Shown here piece after piece: positions 25,299 to 36,900 of a stretch of DNA of 64,000 nucleotides (the stretch's first letter is position 1; each line of letters opens with the position of its first letter). Origin of the DNA: Blastomussa wellsi (lineage: Eukaryota > Cnidaria > Anthozoa > Scleractinia > Plerogyridae); NCBI GenBank assembly GCA_947652115.1, contig OX393563.1, positions 3,536,818 through 3,600,817 of the forward strand. The letters run 5' to 3'. A program made the translations under genes and the position numbers. The notes under the pieces were generated by a model. The model was not told where the DNA came from. It saw only the letters and a program-made list of their open reading frames with translations, and ran no database searches.

Positions 25299-25473
25299 CT
25301 GCGGATATACGGTTAGCTCTCAAGAATGGTAAGGGAAACACAATAAATTCTTAAAATTTTCGGTGTGTGGCAGCCGGGATATACGGTATACAGCTGCGGA
25401 TATACGGTTAGCTCTCAAGAATGGTAAGGGAAACACAATAAATTCTTAAAATTTTCGGTGTGTGGCAGCCGGG
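25299..25473. repeat. Two-copy tandem duplication (95-bp period)
   Basis: An 80-bp block beginning CTGCGGATATACGGTTAGCT and ending GTGTGGCAGCCGGG is repeated at 25299-25378 and 25394-25473, essentially identical. It is preceded by short degenerate CGGTTAGCC repeats from about 25237. Confidence 0.8.
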
Positions 25474-25545
25474 CCTCGGTAGTGTAGTGGTTGGTGGGAA
25501 TAGCTCGTTATCTGAGTGACCCGGGATCGATTCCACCACTGTGCT
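25472..25545 (+). repeat. tRNA-like sequence (pseudo-tRNA or SINE head)
   Basis: The A-box-like TAGTGTAGTGGTTGG and B-box-like GGGATCGATTCC resemble tRNA-Asp/Glu-type genes. The acceptor-stem ends do not pair, so a functional tRNA is unlikely. Confidence 0.45.
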
Positions 25546-25559
25546 TTCATAATAGACTT

Positions 25560-26810
25560 TGTTTTTTCTCTTTGTTAGACGAAAAAATCAAAGTGTCCCG
25601 GAGCCATTCCTGCCCTTAACGCTATGTCCGTAATCTCACGGCGGCCATGTCGAGTCCCGAGGACCTTTTTTTTGCCACGCGGGAACTCGTTCCCAAACAT
25701 TTCAACTCGAGCCTCGGTGTATGAAATCTATTGTCTATGGCCAATATGGCGGATGTGTAAATGGCTTTTCGTAAAATATTTGTCTGTGAAACATAGCGGC
25801 CCATGTGTTTTTCAGTATGACTTTTAATTATGCCACTTACCAGAGGCAAAATTAAAAGAAAATCATGTTTCAAATTTCTTGGCTGTCTAAGTGCTTATTC
25901 TTGAATTTATTTGATGATCTCGTGGCCAACATTTTTCATTTTAATTTTTCACCGGCAACACAGTCATTTGAAGTTAACTATCCTATTGTGGCTCTGAGAG
26001 CAAACCACAATGAATTTCTGGCGATATTTTCAAGGAATGGCTCTAGAATTTGAAAAATCTGGCTAGCTTTTTCAAATTTCAATCCACTTCCATCCTTGCC
26101 ATCCTAAGTGATAGGCAGCAATAAACGGTTTCAGTGCAGCTATATAGTCCTAGGTAACAAAACTACACCATTATTGTCGGGTTTCCATTGATGCAAGAAC
26201 ATATTTCAGCGTTTTAAAGTGACGCCAAAATACAGTGACAGTGTCCCTTTAAAATAGGAACGAATCGTCCGTCAAGACATTCAAATCACACGTCTAGTAT
26301 AAATCCAAGAGACGGATCATCCACCTGGATGAAGTTGGGCAAAATACGGTAGTTTGTCTACGGGCAAGCAAACAAACATAGTTCCTATGGCGAGAGGAAA
26401 TGTGGTCGCTAAGTGCGAATTTTTTCTTTGAGGAACCATACCAATTGAGTGAAAGTATTAGAAAAAAAAAATCAATGTTAGTCGCGCGATACCTTCTAAT
26501 ATCATTTTTCTTACGAAAGAGGAGGAGGCAATCTTCGTCGCTGATCGCTGACCGGTATCTAAACTCTATAAGCCGGACACCTTTGTACGACGGACAACTG
26601 GTGTTAGGCCCTGCGCACCGTTTTTCGGTCATTTTATTGTATCTTGACTCTCTATACGGCGATCTCCTCTCATTTCACTTCTACACATGCAAGTACACGG
26701 TACTGAATCCAAACCAGCCTCATCTAACAACCACATAAGGTAGCTGCCCTTTCATAACTTACAATTCCAAATCATATATTACTGACTTGATACGTGAAAA
26801 AATTACTCGC

Positions 26811-26841
<31 letters not shown>

Positions 26842-27540
26842 TTTAACATAGTGCAAAAAGTGTAACATCAGTGCAAATTACACATCGAAATTCTGGATTA
26901 TGGTTGCAAATGTTTTAAACGAACCGCTTTGCACTCACCGAAGCGACAATTTCAGCAATTTCAGCTTTTAGAAAAACTCACACTCACTCGTGCAAATTAA
27001 TTCCAAATTGAACTCTGAACCGCACGATTACCTATACAAATTAATACGTATACCAAACTGTAGTTCACCTCTGAAAAGGAGGAAGAGGCGTAGTGGTAAG
27101 CAATATGGTCTTAAGTTACGTTTACTTGCTGTGTGTTTTTTGCTAAAACTTGCAAAACAAATACTAAAATGTTAATGGCCAATTCCCTCCATGGGACTTG
27201 CGCGCAGGGAATCATGGTAGTTGTATTCAACTTCGCACGCCAAGTCTCTTAGATGTCGAGCGCGTAATGAATACAACTAATAATAACAATAATATTTAAA
27301 CAGGGGGTGATCTCACATGAAGTGGTTTTCAGAACGGCCGTGTAGAGAAATATTATATTATAACTATACAAGACTATGCTACTAAGCTTAAAAAACTCGT
27401 GACATTAAAAAAGTAGAATATGACACAATATACCGTGATTCCTTTCGCGCAAGTCTCATAGAGGGAATCGAGGATTAAGGTCCTCAACAGAGTGACTGAA
27501 TAGCGCCATTATAAGTTCGCTGTATTTTTCCTCGGACTTG
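25560..27540. other. Intergenic repeat-derived DNA, no gene
   Basis: TGACAGTGTCCCTTTAAA at 26236-26253 also occurs at 20105-20122. 26285-26690 is related to 19190-19480. No splice-supported coding frame was found. Confidence 0.45.
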
Positions 27541-27541
27541 T

Positions 27542-27572
27542 ATTTCCACTGATGAAGGGCTATGCCCGAAAC
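27542..27572 (+). other. Hammerhead-like motif within a repeat
   Basis: CACTGATGAAGGGCTATGCC, then CGAAACG: the CUGAUGA and GAAAC boxes flank a GGGC/GCCC hairpin, but with one extra A after CUGAUGA. This resembles hammerhead cores found in Penelope-like elements. Flanking helices I and III were not convincingly identified. Confidence 0.3.
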
Positions 27573-27637
27573 GACTGGCATTTTCAGTCTTAAAAGCAGG
27601 GCACCATTCCCTCTGTTAAGAGGACCTCAATTAACAT

Positions 27638-27643
27638 TTTATT
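27638..27643 (-). terminator. Likely NELFE polyadenylation signal
   Basis: AATAAA on the minus strand (TTTATT on plus) lies about 230 bp past the NELFE stop codon. Confidence 0.45.
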
Positions 27644-27871
27644 TTTTATAACCATAGTACCACACAGCTCAAAGAGATTTTCCGTTAATTACTAAAAGAA
27701 ATGTAAGCTTAAAGCACCATTTACCAAAAAATATATTTCACAATATAACATTCATCTGTATACAACGCAGAGACTTGTGCAGCAAATTTCATTAGGTCTG
27801 TAATATATTGGTATGTGGCCAGCAAGAACAGATGTATGAGCCAAATTTTCCATCACAACGGCATTTTTAGT

Positions 27872-30800
27872 CTACAGATCATCATATGAAACAAGTTCCC
27901 TTGCTTCCTGCGACTGAAGGCCCGTGCTGTGCCCTCTGGAATCTGCAAATAGTAAATATATTAATTAAAGTTCATTTTACACTCCTCACTTTCAAGACAA
28001 AGCCCTGATCGACAGTAGCCTAATAAGCATTCGTACTACTGTTTGAGGATTAATCGGTTAGGCGGTTAATGGGTCAGTTAACATAATTATTTTTACCATA
28101 ACTGCAGAAATTCTCGCGCTCTCACTGGCTAATGTTCGCGGTCGAAAAATTCATCGAAGCACGATGACGTTAAATAACGTCATCACGCGCACTTGTTGAA
28201 AATTTTCAAAAACAACTTTAATCGGATCGCTCAAACTGGTTGCAGTCTTCGTTGCTATTAGTTTTCAGAAATAAGCAACAAATTGCATCTAAAGGGACTC
28301 CGTTAAGGAGGAAATCATCAAATTCGTTTTCAAGATGAATATGGTTCGGGATTGAATTAATCTGTGAAGGGAAAACTCCAAAGTTTTACTTGAAACTCGT
28401 TGAATGGGATCGTTTATTTTTGCCGTGTTCTGCCGAGGCACCTCGAGTGGACAGAACTTTGTACTAATTCATCTGGTTTTCGAGAATTTCCGAATGGAAT
28501 AAAGGTTTGTTGTTAAAATTCTGTTTCTACAGTTTGGCTTTGAGTTACTTTGAAGTTTCCAATCGGTTCGCTCGCACTTTTACTTCGTGAAAGCAAGTCT
28601 TCGCGTGATCATTTTGGCCTCGTTAGCCGGCCAAAATTTGACAATGTGATGAAGAAATTCGTGGTCGATTAGAGGACGTACCACAACAAGCTCACGTCTT
28701 TTTGTTAAATTTCCCGTCAGAGGACACGTGACCGACTAAGCCACCGTGCAACGTTACGGCTACGTACCCAGACCTCCACCGTTTCAGAGTACGCCCACAA
28801 CACCACACATAATAATAAAAAATAATAATAAAATATTTATAAAAACAGACACAGACGTAGCGTTTCTAATTTCACATGGCAAAGCGTTCCACATCACCCG
28901 CAACAACAACAAAACAAATACTTTATTGAACATTTTTTTCATTTGTAAGCCTTAGTAGCTCGCACCTAGCATAGCTACTTTGAAGTGAAATTAAGTTCAT
29001 TGATCGTGATCCACATTGGCACACTCGTGGGACCGTAAAAGAGCAATCAACGCAAGATTTTACCCTAACAACATCAACAGAGATAGTGGAAATTCCTGAA
29101 GCATAAATCCCCACGATCAAAAACACACAAAAACAGGAGAACAGTACGGTAGTGAACAGCCGAGGGAACAACTTAACGGATCTAAATACACCAATCACAA
29201 CTGCTGAAAACCAACCAATCACAGCAGAGCATTGTGCTTTTTTAGATTATGCGTAGCCAGTCCATCTTATCGCCTGGTGAAAACTAGCAGTATATGAAGT
29301 CGAAAAGTCGCAAGTTGCATCACAAGTGACTACATGGTGAGACAAACGATAATACTTTATTATGAATCCTTACCTCTACTTCCCAAACCTGGTCTACGAT
29401 GTCCTTGTGTCTCTCCCATGTTTGGCTGTCTTCTAGAAAGGGCAACTTTGATATACACACCAAAAACCAGCTCGCCGTTCATCTGAGGAAAGCACACAAG
29501 AACAAGCTCAAGGCAATTGGAGCGGAAACCGAAGGGGTGAAACATTACTTGTAGTCGCTTCGTGATGTGGAAACTGGAGTCAAGGAATAATTGATATGAT
29601 TGGGCCTTAAAATATAACGACCTAAATAACGGATTTTCAATTTTGGTCGTTAAAGGTTTACTAGTTGTTTGTCAAGCCTCCATTAATAAATGCATCAAGT
29701 TAAAACAAACAAAGTCATAACCGTGTAGGAGGTTTTGATAGCTGGCCTTAATCATCATAGATTTTCAAGATTTTATTGCTTCGTTTACAGTATTACTCCT
29801 TTAGTTTTTGAGAAGATTTCTTCAGAAATAATCCGCAGCACGCCTTATTTTTAACTCTCCCGGTGTTTGGATATCCCGATGAAAATTGCCTTATGGTTGA
29901 CATATTACATCGGTTTAAAGCTGTTCTTCTCAACTAGTAAAGGATTAACAGGATTGGCCGAGGAAAAAATGAACAAAAGAACAATGACCTTAAAACAATT
30001 AAGGTGCGTGGTACAGGGAGAGAATGAAATTACAGGTTCCCGAGAGATGCGTGGTTTCAGTTCTTTTCCCTTTCAAGTGGGAGTAGGCAAGCTACACTCT
30101 GGAACATGAAGTGACTTTGTTTTGGATGTCCCAGCGCGTAGCTTGCTCACCAGCAGGGTGTTATTTTGTACCATGTGACTGGGTCGTGCAGAGGGCCTAT
30201 TGCTATAAAGAAAGCGGTGACCAAAACAGGTGAATTCGATCGATGAGGACCATCATGAGGATATTCAAGACACGAACAATCTTTGAGCCGGATAGACTAC
30301 ATGTTATTAGCTTTAAAATTTGAGATAAGACCTTCATCGTTTGTGAGCATGAAGAATTGTCAAGCAAACTGCACAAAGACGGCATGAATTCAACTCTGAA
30401 TTCAACTAAAACCGAGTTTATGTTAATTGGTTCTAGACAAAAACTGAGTACATTATCTGACTCCCTTGAACTTTCGATAGATAATAACCCTATAAAGCAA
30501 GTTTCAACTACTAAATCACTTGGGATTCTCATTGATAATAACATGGCATGGCAAAGTCATATCGACAAATTATCCAAAAAGATTGCCTCCGGCATTAGCG
30601 CCATAAAGCGAACTAGATCCTTTGTTTCGCCAGAAATACTACATTACATCTTCAACGCCTTGGTACAACCCCATTTCGATTACTGTAGTATTGTCTGGGG
30701 TAATTGCGGCAAAACGCTTTTCGAAAGATTACAAAAACTGCAGAATCGTGCTGCTCGCATTTTGACTTACTCCTCCTATGATGCTGACGCTCGCTACTTG

Positions 30801-33800
30801 TTACAGCAACTTGGGTGGAAAAACCTGATCACCCAGCGTCAATTTCAAGAAGCTCTAATGGTGTTCAAAGCTCTTAATAATCTGGCTCCTGACCATTTAT
30901 CCTCTATGTTTACTGAGCGCAGTACGTCAGGCTATGTCTTAAGGGACTCTATGAACAAATTAAATGTCCCTCTACCAAGAACCAACTATCTAAAAAGGAG
31001 CTTTAGCTATAGAGGTGCAACTCTCTGGAATAGTCTGCCCTGCAATCTTAGGCAAGAGAAATCTCTAGCTCGTTTTAAGCAATTGTTAAACTTTCATTTT
31101 AGTGAATTAAGTTAGATACACGGCATTCATGGAAAACAGGTATAGTTTAGGGTAATTCTAATTAGTATTTCTAAGAGACTTTTTAGATATGTATTTACTA
31201 TTATAAATATTGTTTGTAGTTTAATTTTATATGTAACAAACCTGATGAATTTTTTAACCGTGTTTAAATAAAGATTTGAGATTTGAGATTGAGATGATTT
31301 AAATAATCTACAGTGGGATGACCTCTATACCAGATGGAAAAAAGAAAAGGCGAAACTAATGTTTAAAACTTTGAATAAGCTAACGCCGTAGTACTTAAAA
31401 GATTTGTTTATACCATTCAACATAGAATACGAACTCAGAGACAAAGAAAATAGATTAGCTCTACCTAAGCACCGAACTGACTTCCTTAAACGTAGCTTCT
31501 GTTACAGCGGGGCTCAATTGTGGAACAGCCTTCCTCATGATGCTAGAGTGACAAGATCGTTTCCTCATTATAAAAATATTCTAAATCGCATAATGTACTC
31601 ACACTCCCACATGGCAAACATGTAAATCAGTTATTTTTAATTGTTATTGTCTACTGTTTTTACCCTTTGTAAATAAAGTTAATGTATGTATGCATATTTT
31701 TCATTGTGATACATGTGGGCGGGAAGGGCTATTCAAAGGAAACACCATATTTTCATGGTGGGGGAGGGGATTTGAAAGACATCACCAAACTTTCCGAGGA
31801 GTGGTGGGTCTTGTCTGTGCATACCTCTTTGATGGCTTTTTCTGCTGCCTCACATGAATCAAATGTCACAAAGCCTTGGCTAAGAAAAAAAAACAGTGAT
31901 TAATTTTTTATTAGCTCTCTATAACTTACACGTGGTCATAGAGTTTTAGGAGCGAATTAGAAGAGCCCGTCAGAGTGAAGAAAATTATCAATGAAAGCCG
32001 GTGAGAAACTGACTCGGAGATTTCCATTAAGGTGGCTCCGTAGTTATTCCTAGCGAATTCGTCATTGTCAAACTTTGTGTCATAACTTTTTCGGCTTTGG
32101 CGCCATGGCAATGAAACTTTGGGAAAACTATCTCCTATCATTCAGTAATAACATAATTATATTTGATTTAACTGATGAAAAATATTTTTAATGTTATTAT
32201 TACTGAATGATAGGAAAAAAATTTCGCAAAGTTTCATTATCATCGCGCCAAAGCCGAAAACGTTATGAGGCAAAGTTTGGCAGTGACGAATTCGCTCGGA
32301 ATAACTACGGAGACACCTTAAGTGTCGAGTTTTGATTGGTTCACTGCCTGTTTCTTTCCTGATCGTCAAGAGTGTTCAGTTGAGATATGGTTTTACGACA
32401 TTCAATCGAAACTCGCTCTATATTATGGTCATTATTTAAAAGTTATATTTTGAGACTGAAACAGAAAAATATAGTGTTAAACTACAATCTTTCAAAAATA
32501 AAGGTATTTAAGCATTACCTTTTCTCCTTTTCAAAGTTAACTCTCTGTACTTTACCTTGAATATAGAAACGAAATGTAAGAAAAATGCACGTGTTTAGTA
32601 AAAATATTTAGCTCATAAACCTGGGTTTGTGGGAATGATTTTTTAATGGCACTTTATTAATGGTTTTAATTTAATAGCCGAAAGCAATTACACATTCGCT
32701 TTTCTTCTGCATAAACTGATCTCTCTCGATAGTCAAGGAAAGAGAAAAAAAGTACAACACATTTGCTTAAAAGTACTAAAATTGCAGTAAGGGATAATGA
32801 CATATTGAAATCTAAGAAATCGTTTGACAACTGGCTAAAAAACGTTAAATAGGAACTTTAAAAAGATGATTCGAAAAAAAATCTGTGATGTTAATCAGTT
32901 TACAGGGCAACATAATCATAACCTAGACTATTTACAATGATTAAATCTGTCACCATCAGAACCAAATAATTACCTTAGTTTGAAGGCCTGATGTTTATAA
33001 ACGTATTGAGGGAAAGTCTAATCAATATTTAAAAGCCTGCCCCTTTGAACAGACTTGTAATTCCTTAAGGGATCTAAACGAAGGGTATGATCGCATTCGC
33101 AATGTAATATTTTACACCTAATTTTTTTACCGAGTTGCGACAGCTCATATCTGTATACTTTAGGACCGTATAATTAAATTTCTGTTAGCCAGTACCTCTC
33201 TGGAACCTCCATTGTCGTTGGTCCGCTATAAGCACTACCTCTGATGTTTTCTACGGCTAGGAGTATTGTTGTGACGTGTTATCTACTTTTTTCAGGACCA
33301 ACGACAAGTCTTGTTCCGAGAGGTAGAGGGCAACCCATATATTTCACTGTGACATTTGAATTCTATCTAGTGATAAAGATCAAAGATATTTGAATCAAAA
33401 CGTTTTTTTTGCAATTTTTACAACGTCGGTTTTAACATTTTATTGCCAGTTGCCAAGCACGGTTTTTTCCACTTTAACTTTTCCTTCATCATCAACGTTG
33501 CCTTTTCTTCACTAAGAAAATAGGGCCTTGGCATCTCTCGTGAAGCCTCACCACGCCTCGCCTGTGCTTTTTCCCTTTCTACCGTTCTTTTCCATGTCTC
33601 TTGAGGCCAGCCAGCCTGTTCAACGATTACCCTATGGGGTCCGTGTGACTACTACTTAGGGAGGGGGGGGGGGGGGGGTCATTTCTTTTTATCCTTAGCA
33701 CGTGTCTAATCAGCTGCTACGACACCTCCAGCTTATAATGTAATTAGGGAGCCTAAGCAAACCACGACGGAAACGTTAACGTAAACGTCAAAAACAAACG

Positions 33801-33838
33801 ATTTTACAACTGGTACAATAGCTCTGCACGTCCGTTAC

Positions 33839-33872
<34 letters not shown>

Positions 33873-33880
33873 TGAGCAAA

Positions 33881-33916
<36 letters not shown>

Positions 33917-36900
33917 GAAACTCAAAAGGATTACATTGCAAAATTTTTCATTTTATGTAATTTTAAGCCAAAAATTAAGAAAAATATTGCCTCCGAAGAG
34001 CAACGCGCGCGCGATCGCTTTCTATCGGCGAATAAAAAACAGTGGGAGAACCAATCAGATTCACGGATTTCCAATAGAACACAGCTGAGTTTCTACTAAT
34101 TTTTATTAGTACATTTCTTTGCCGTTCTCTGCAAAACAACAGGGAGCGTAAGCAAACCATGACGACAACATCAACGAGAACGTTGTTGAAAAAATCCAAT
34201 GAGCAGAAATATAGCTCTGCACGTGTATTATAAAGTTCTGAGTGTTTTGACCCGCAACGGCTAAATTCTTGCTTTTCTGCTACCCTTAAATTTTCTGCTA
34301 GAAGTACGTGGAACGTAAAATATAAAGTCACTTTTAAAATATAAAGTCACTTTTAACGATGGCGTCGCCATCTCTGTAGCACCCTTGCTCATCACAAAAG
34401 TGATGTCATTAGCCAAATTTCTTTGGGGGGTTTTGGACATCAATTCCTTTAAGAGTGGCACAAAACCTGCAACTACAAACTCACCATAAAACGATAAAAG
34501 TGGTTTAGACTGATTAAAATTTGAAAACGAATTAAAACGTATCGGTCGCTTCAGTGACCTCCGTCAGTTAAAAAATGCAAATGAAACTGTGGTGAACACA
34601 AATAATGGAGACAACTTAGAAATAAAAATTTTCATTAGCACATTTTCTCTATTATTTGTGTTCACCACAGTTTCATTTGCATTTTTTAACTGACTGACCG
34701 AAACATTTTAAATAACGTTTTTTTGATTAATCAGTCTAAGCCACCTTTTTTTATCATACCTGATTATGTCAATAGTAATTCAAACTCACCATATTTAGTG
34801 AATGATTCTTGTAGGATTTTTTCAGTCAATCCACACCCTTTAACATAGATGGTGTTACCCTGTGGGAAGCAAGTGAAATTTAGAGAAGTAAAGGTTTTTA
34901 ATTGTTCTGCAGTATCCAACGTATAACCGCCTTTAGCCTTTTCAATTGTTTCGCTTGCTCAGAAATGAAACGGTGTTACTTTGGCTTCATGGGTGAACTA
35001 TTTACACAGCAGTTACACTATCCAATCAGAGTAACTGGTGAACACATGTTGTTCAGATATTGTTAAAATTATCGTTATGAACCCAAAAAAGGCATTACAA
35101 TGTGTCAGAAATTGAACGTTCTTGCGGCTAAAGTGATTCTACGATAGAAGGTAACGATCTATTAAAGAAAAATGTAAAGAATGATATTCCTTTGCGTGCT
35201 AAGTTGAAATATAAGAGACAAATTTTCTCCTACAATTTTGACCCTTGGGGATTAACTATCTACATAGCAGTTTCCCTATCTAATCAGAGTAAAGTTTGTA
35301 CTTGGCTAGATGTAAGCATGTTCCTGTGGAAAAAAACACAGGTGAACACAATGTAGCCTGCGTAACTGGAAAATAAATACTATTTCTTTTTGAAATAGCT
35401 CCTTGTTGTCTCTCTTTTCCTAACTCTAAGAATAAAATTATAAGTATAAAATTATGGTTTTAGGATAATATACTGTCATTGCCTTTCTTGGTTCATCAGA
35501 CCAACTCCTCCTACTAGAAACATGCCCTGGAATAAAAAAAAATATGTATAATTACTTACAAAGATACTTTTCCATTTAATAAATAATTATCTGTGTCTGT
35601 TGAAAATAAACTCATTGATATCCATGCAGGAAAGTCATCAGATTTACGTTTCAACAATAGGTTTGCCGTTAAAACGACAAACAGTATGACTGGCCAATCT
35701 TACTGCCTGATGTGCAACTGGGAATATCAGAGGCCAATGAAAGACTTTAAGTTAATAAACATGTAATTTATAAATATGATAGATGGTAAATTTTCAGCTC
35801 GGTGAATACATGATCAAGATGAAAATGGTCAGTTATGACACAAGCGTGAGAGAAAGAAAAATTCTGAGTCCACGACAGAAACCGAACCCATGACTTCCCA
35901 GGTTACCTGTCAGGCGTTCTAACCAACTGGGCTACGGCACTCTTGGTAAGCCAAGGTCTCTCAGAATTTTTCTTCGTCCCGCATTCGTATCATAACTGAT
36001 AATTTCACCTTAATCGCATAATTTATACCTTCTGAAAAACGCCTGTTCTGTGCGGCAGAAGAGGGCACAAAGCTAAACAAGAAAACATACAAAGTTTTAA
36101 AAGGATTACTAAAAACATCTAACCTAAATGTGCATTAAAATTTTCTTGTATAAATTTCCAATTAAATATAATATTTTTAACAATTCGACTACCAGTCTGT
36201 TGAGTGAACAATCAACAAGGCGCAGCCAAGTTGACTATTGATCAGTGATAGAAAACAAGGGAGAGTAAAGCCTCTACACTGAATACAGTCCAAAACCTTC
36301 AAAATGATTTTTTAAACCCAAAATTGAGAAAAAACGTGCATGTGAATTCATATGTTCTATTTAACAATTAGACTACGAGCCCGAGCTTTCTATGAGCGAA
36401 TAGTCAACGAGGCGCATCTGAGTTGACTATCGCTCACAGAAAACGAGGGCAAGTAGTCTAATTGTTTTAGTAGAAACTCTAAAGGGTTACATTCCAAAAG
36501 CAACAGTTTTTAAGTATTTTTTTAGCCAAAAATCAAGAAAAATCTTGATTTCAAAGAGCAACGCGCGCGCGATCGTTTTCTATTGGCGAATAGAAAACAG
36601 TTGGAGAACCAATCAGATTCACAGATTTCCAATAGAACACAGCTGAGTTTCTACTAACACCAATTAGTATAATTATCTACTAGCATTCTATGACGAACAT
36701 TGTTCTCTGATCTGTCACTTCTTCGCATTTGAAAAGTGTTTTTAGTGTCTGTGAAGAAGATTTGGATAATCTTGCAGTTTTAAATTAAGTTTTGAACGTC
36801 TAGTAGCTTTATGCTAAAACAATTAGATTTTTCACTCTCAATTTCTTTTGCAAAATCGTTGATTTGGGTGTTGCCCTCATCAACTATCGATAAAAATCTC

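Noticed and set aside
28923..29222. 99-codon hydrophobic minus-strand frame in a NELFE intron
   Set aside because: No start context, domain or neighbouring exon; lies in intron sequence.
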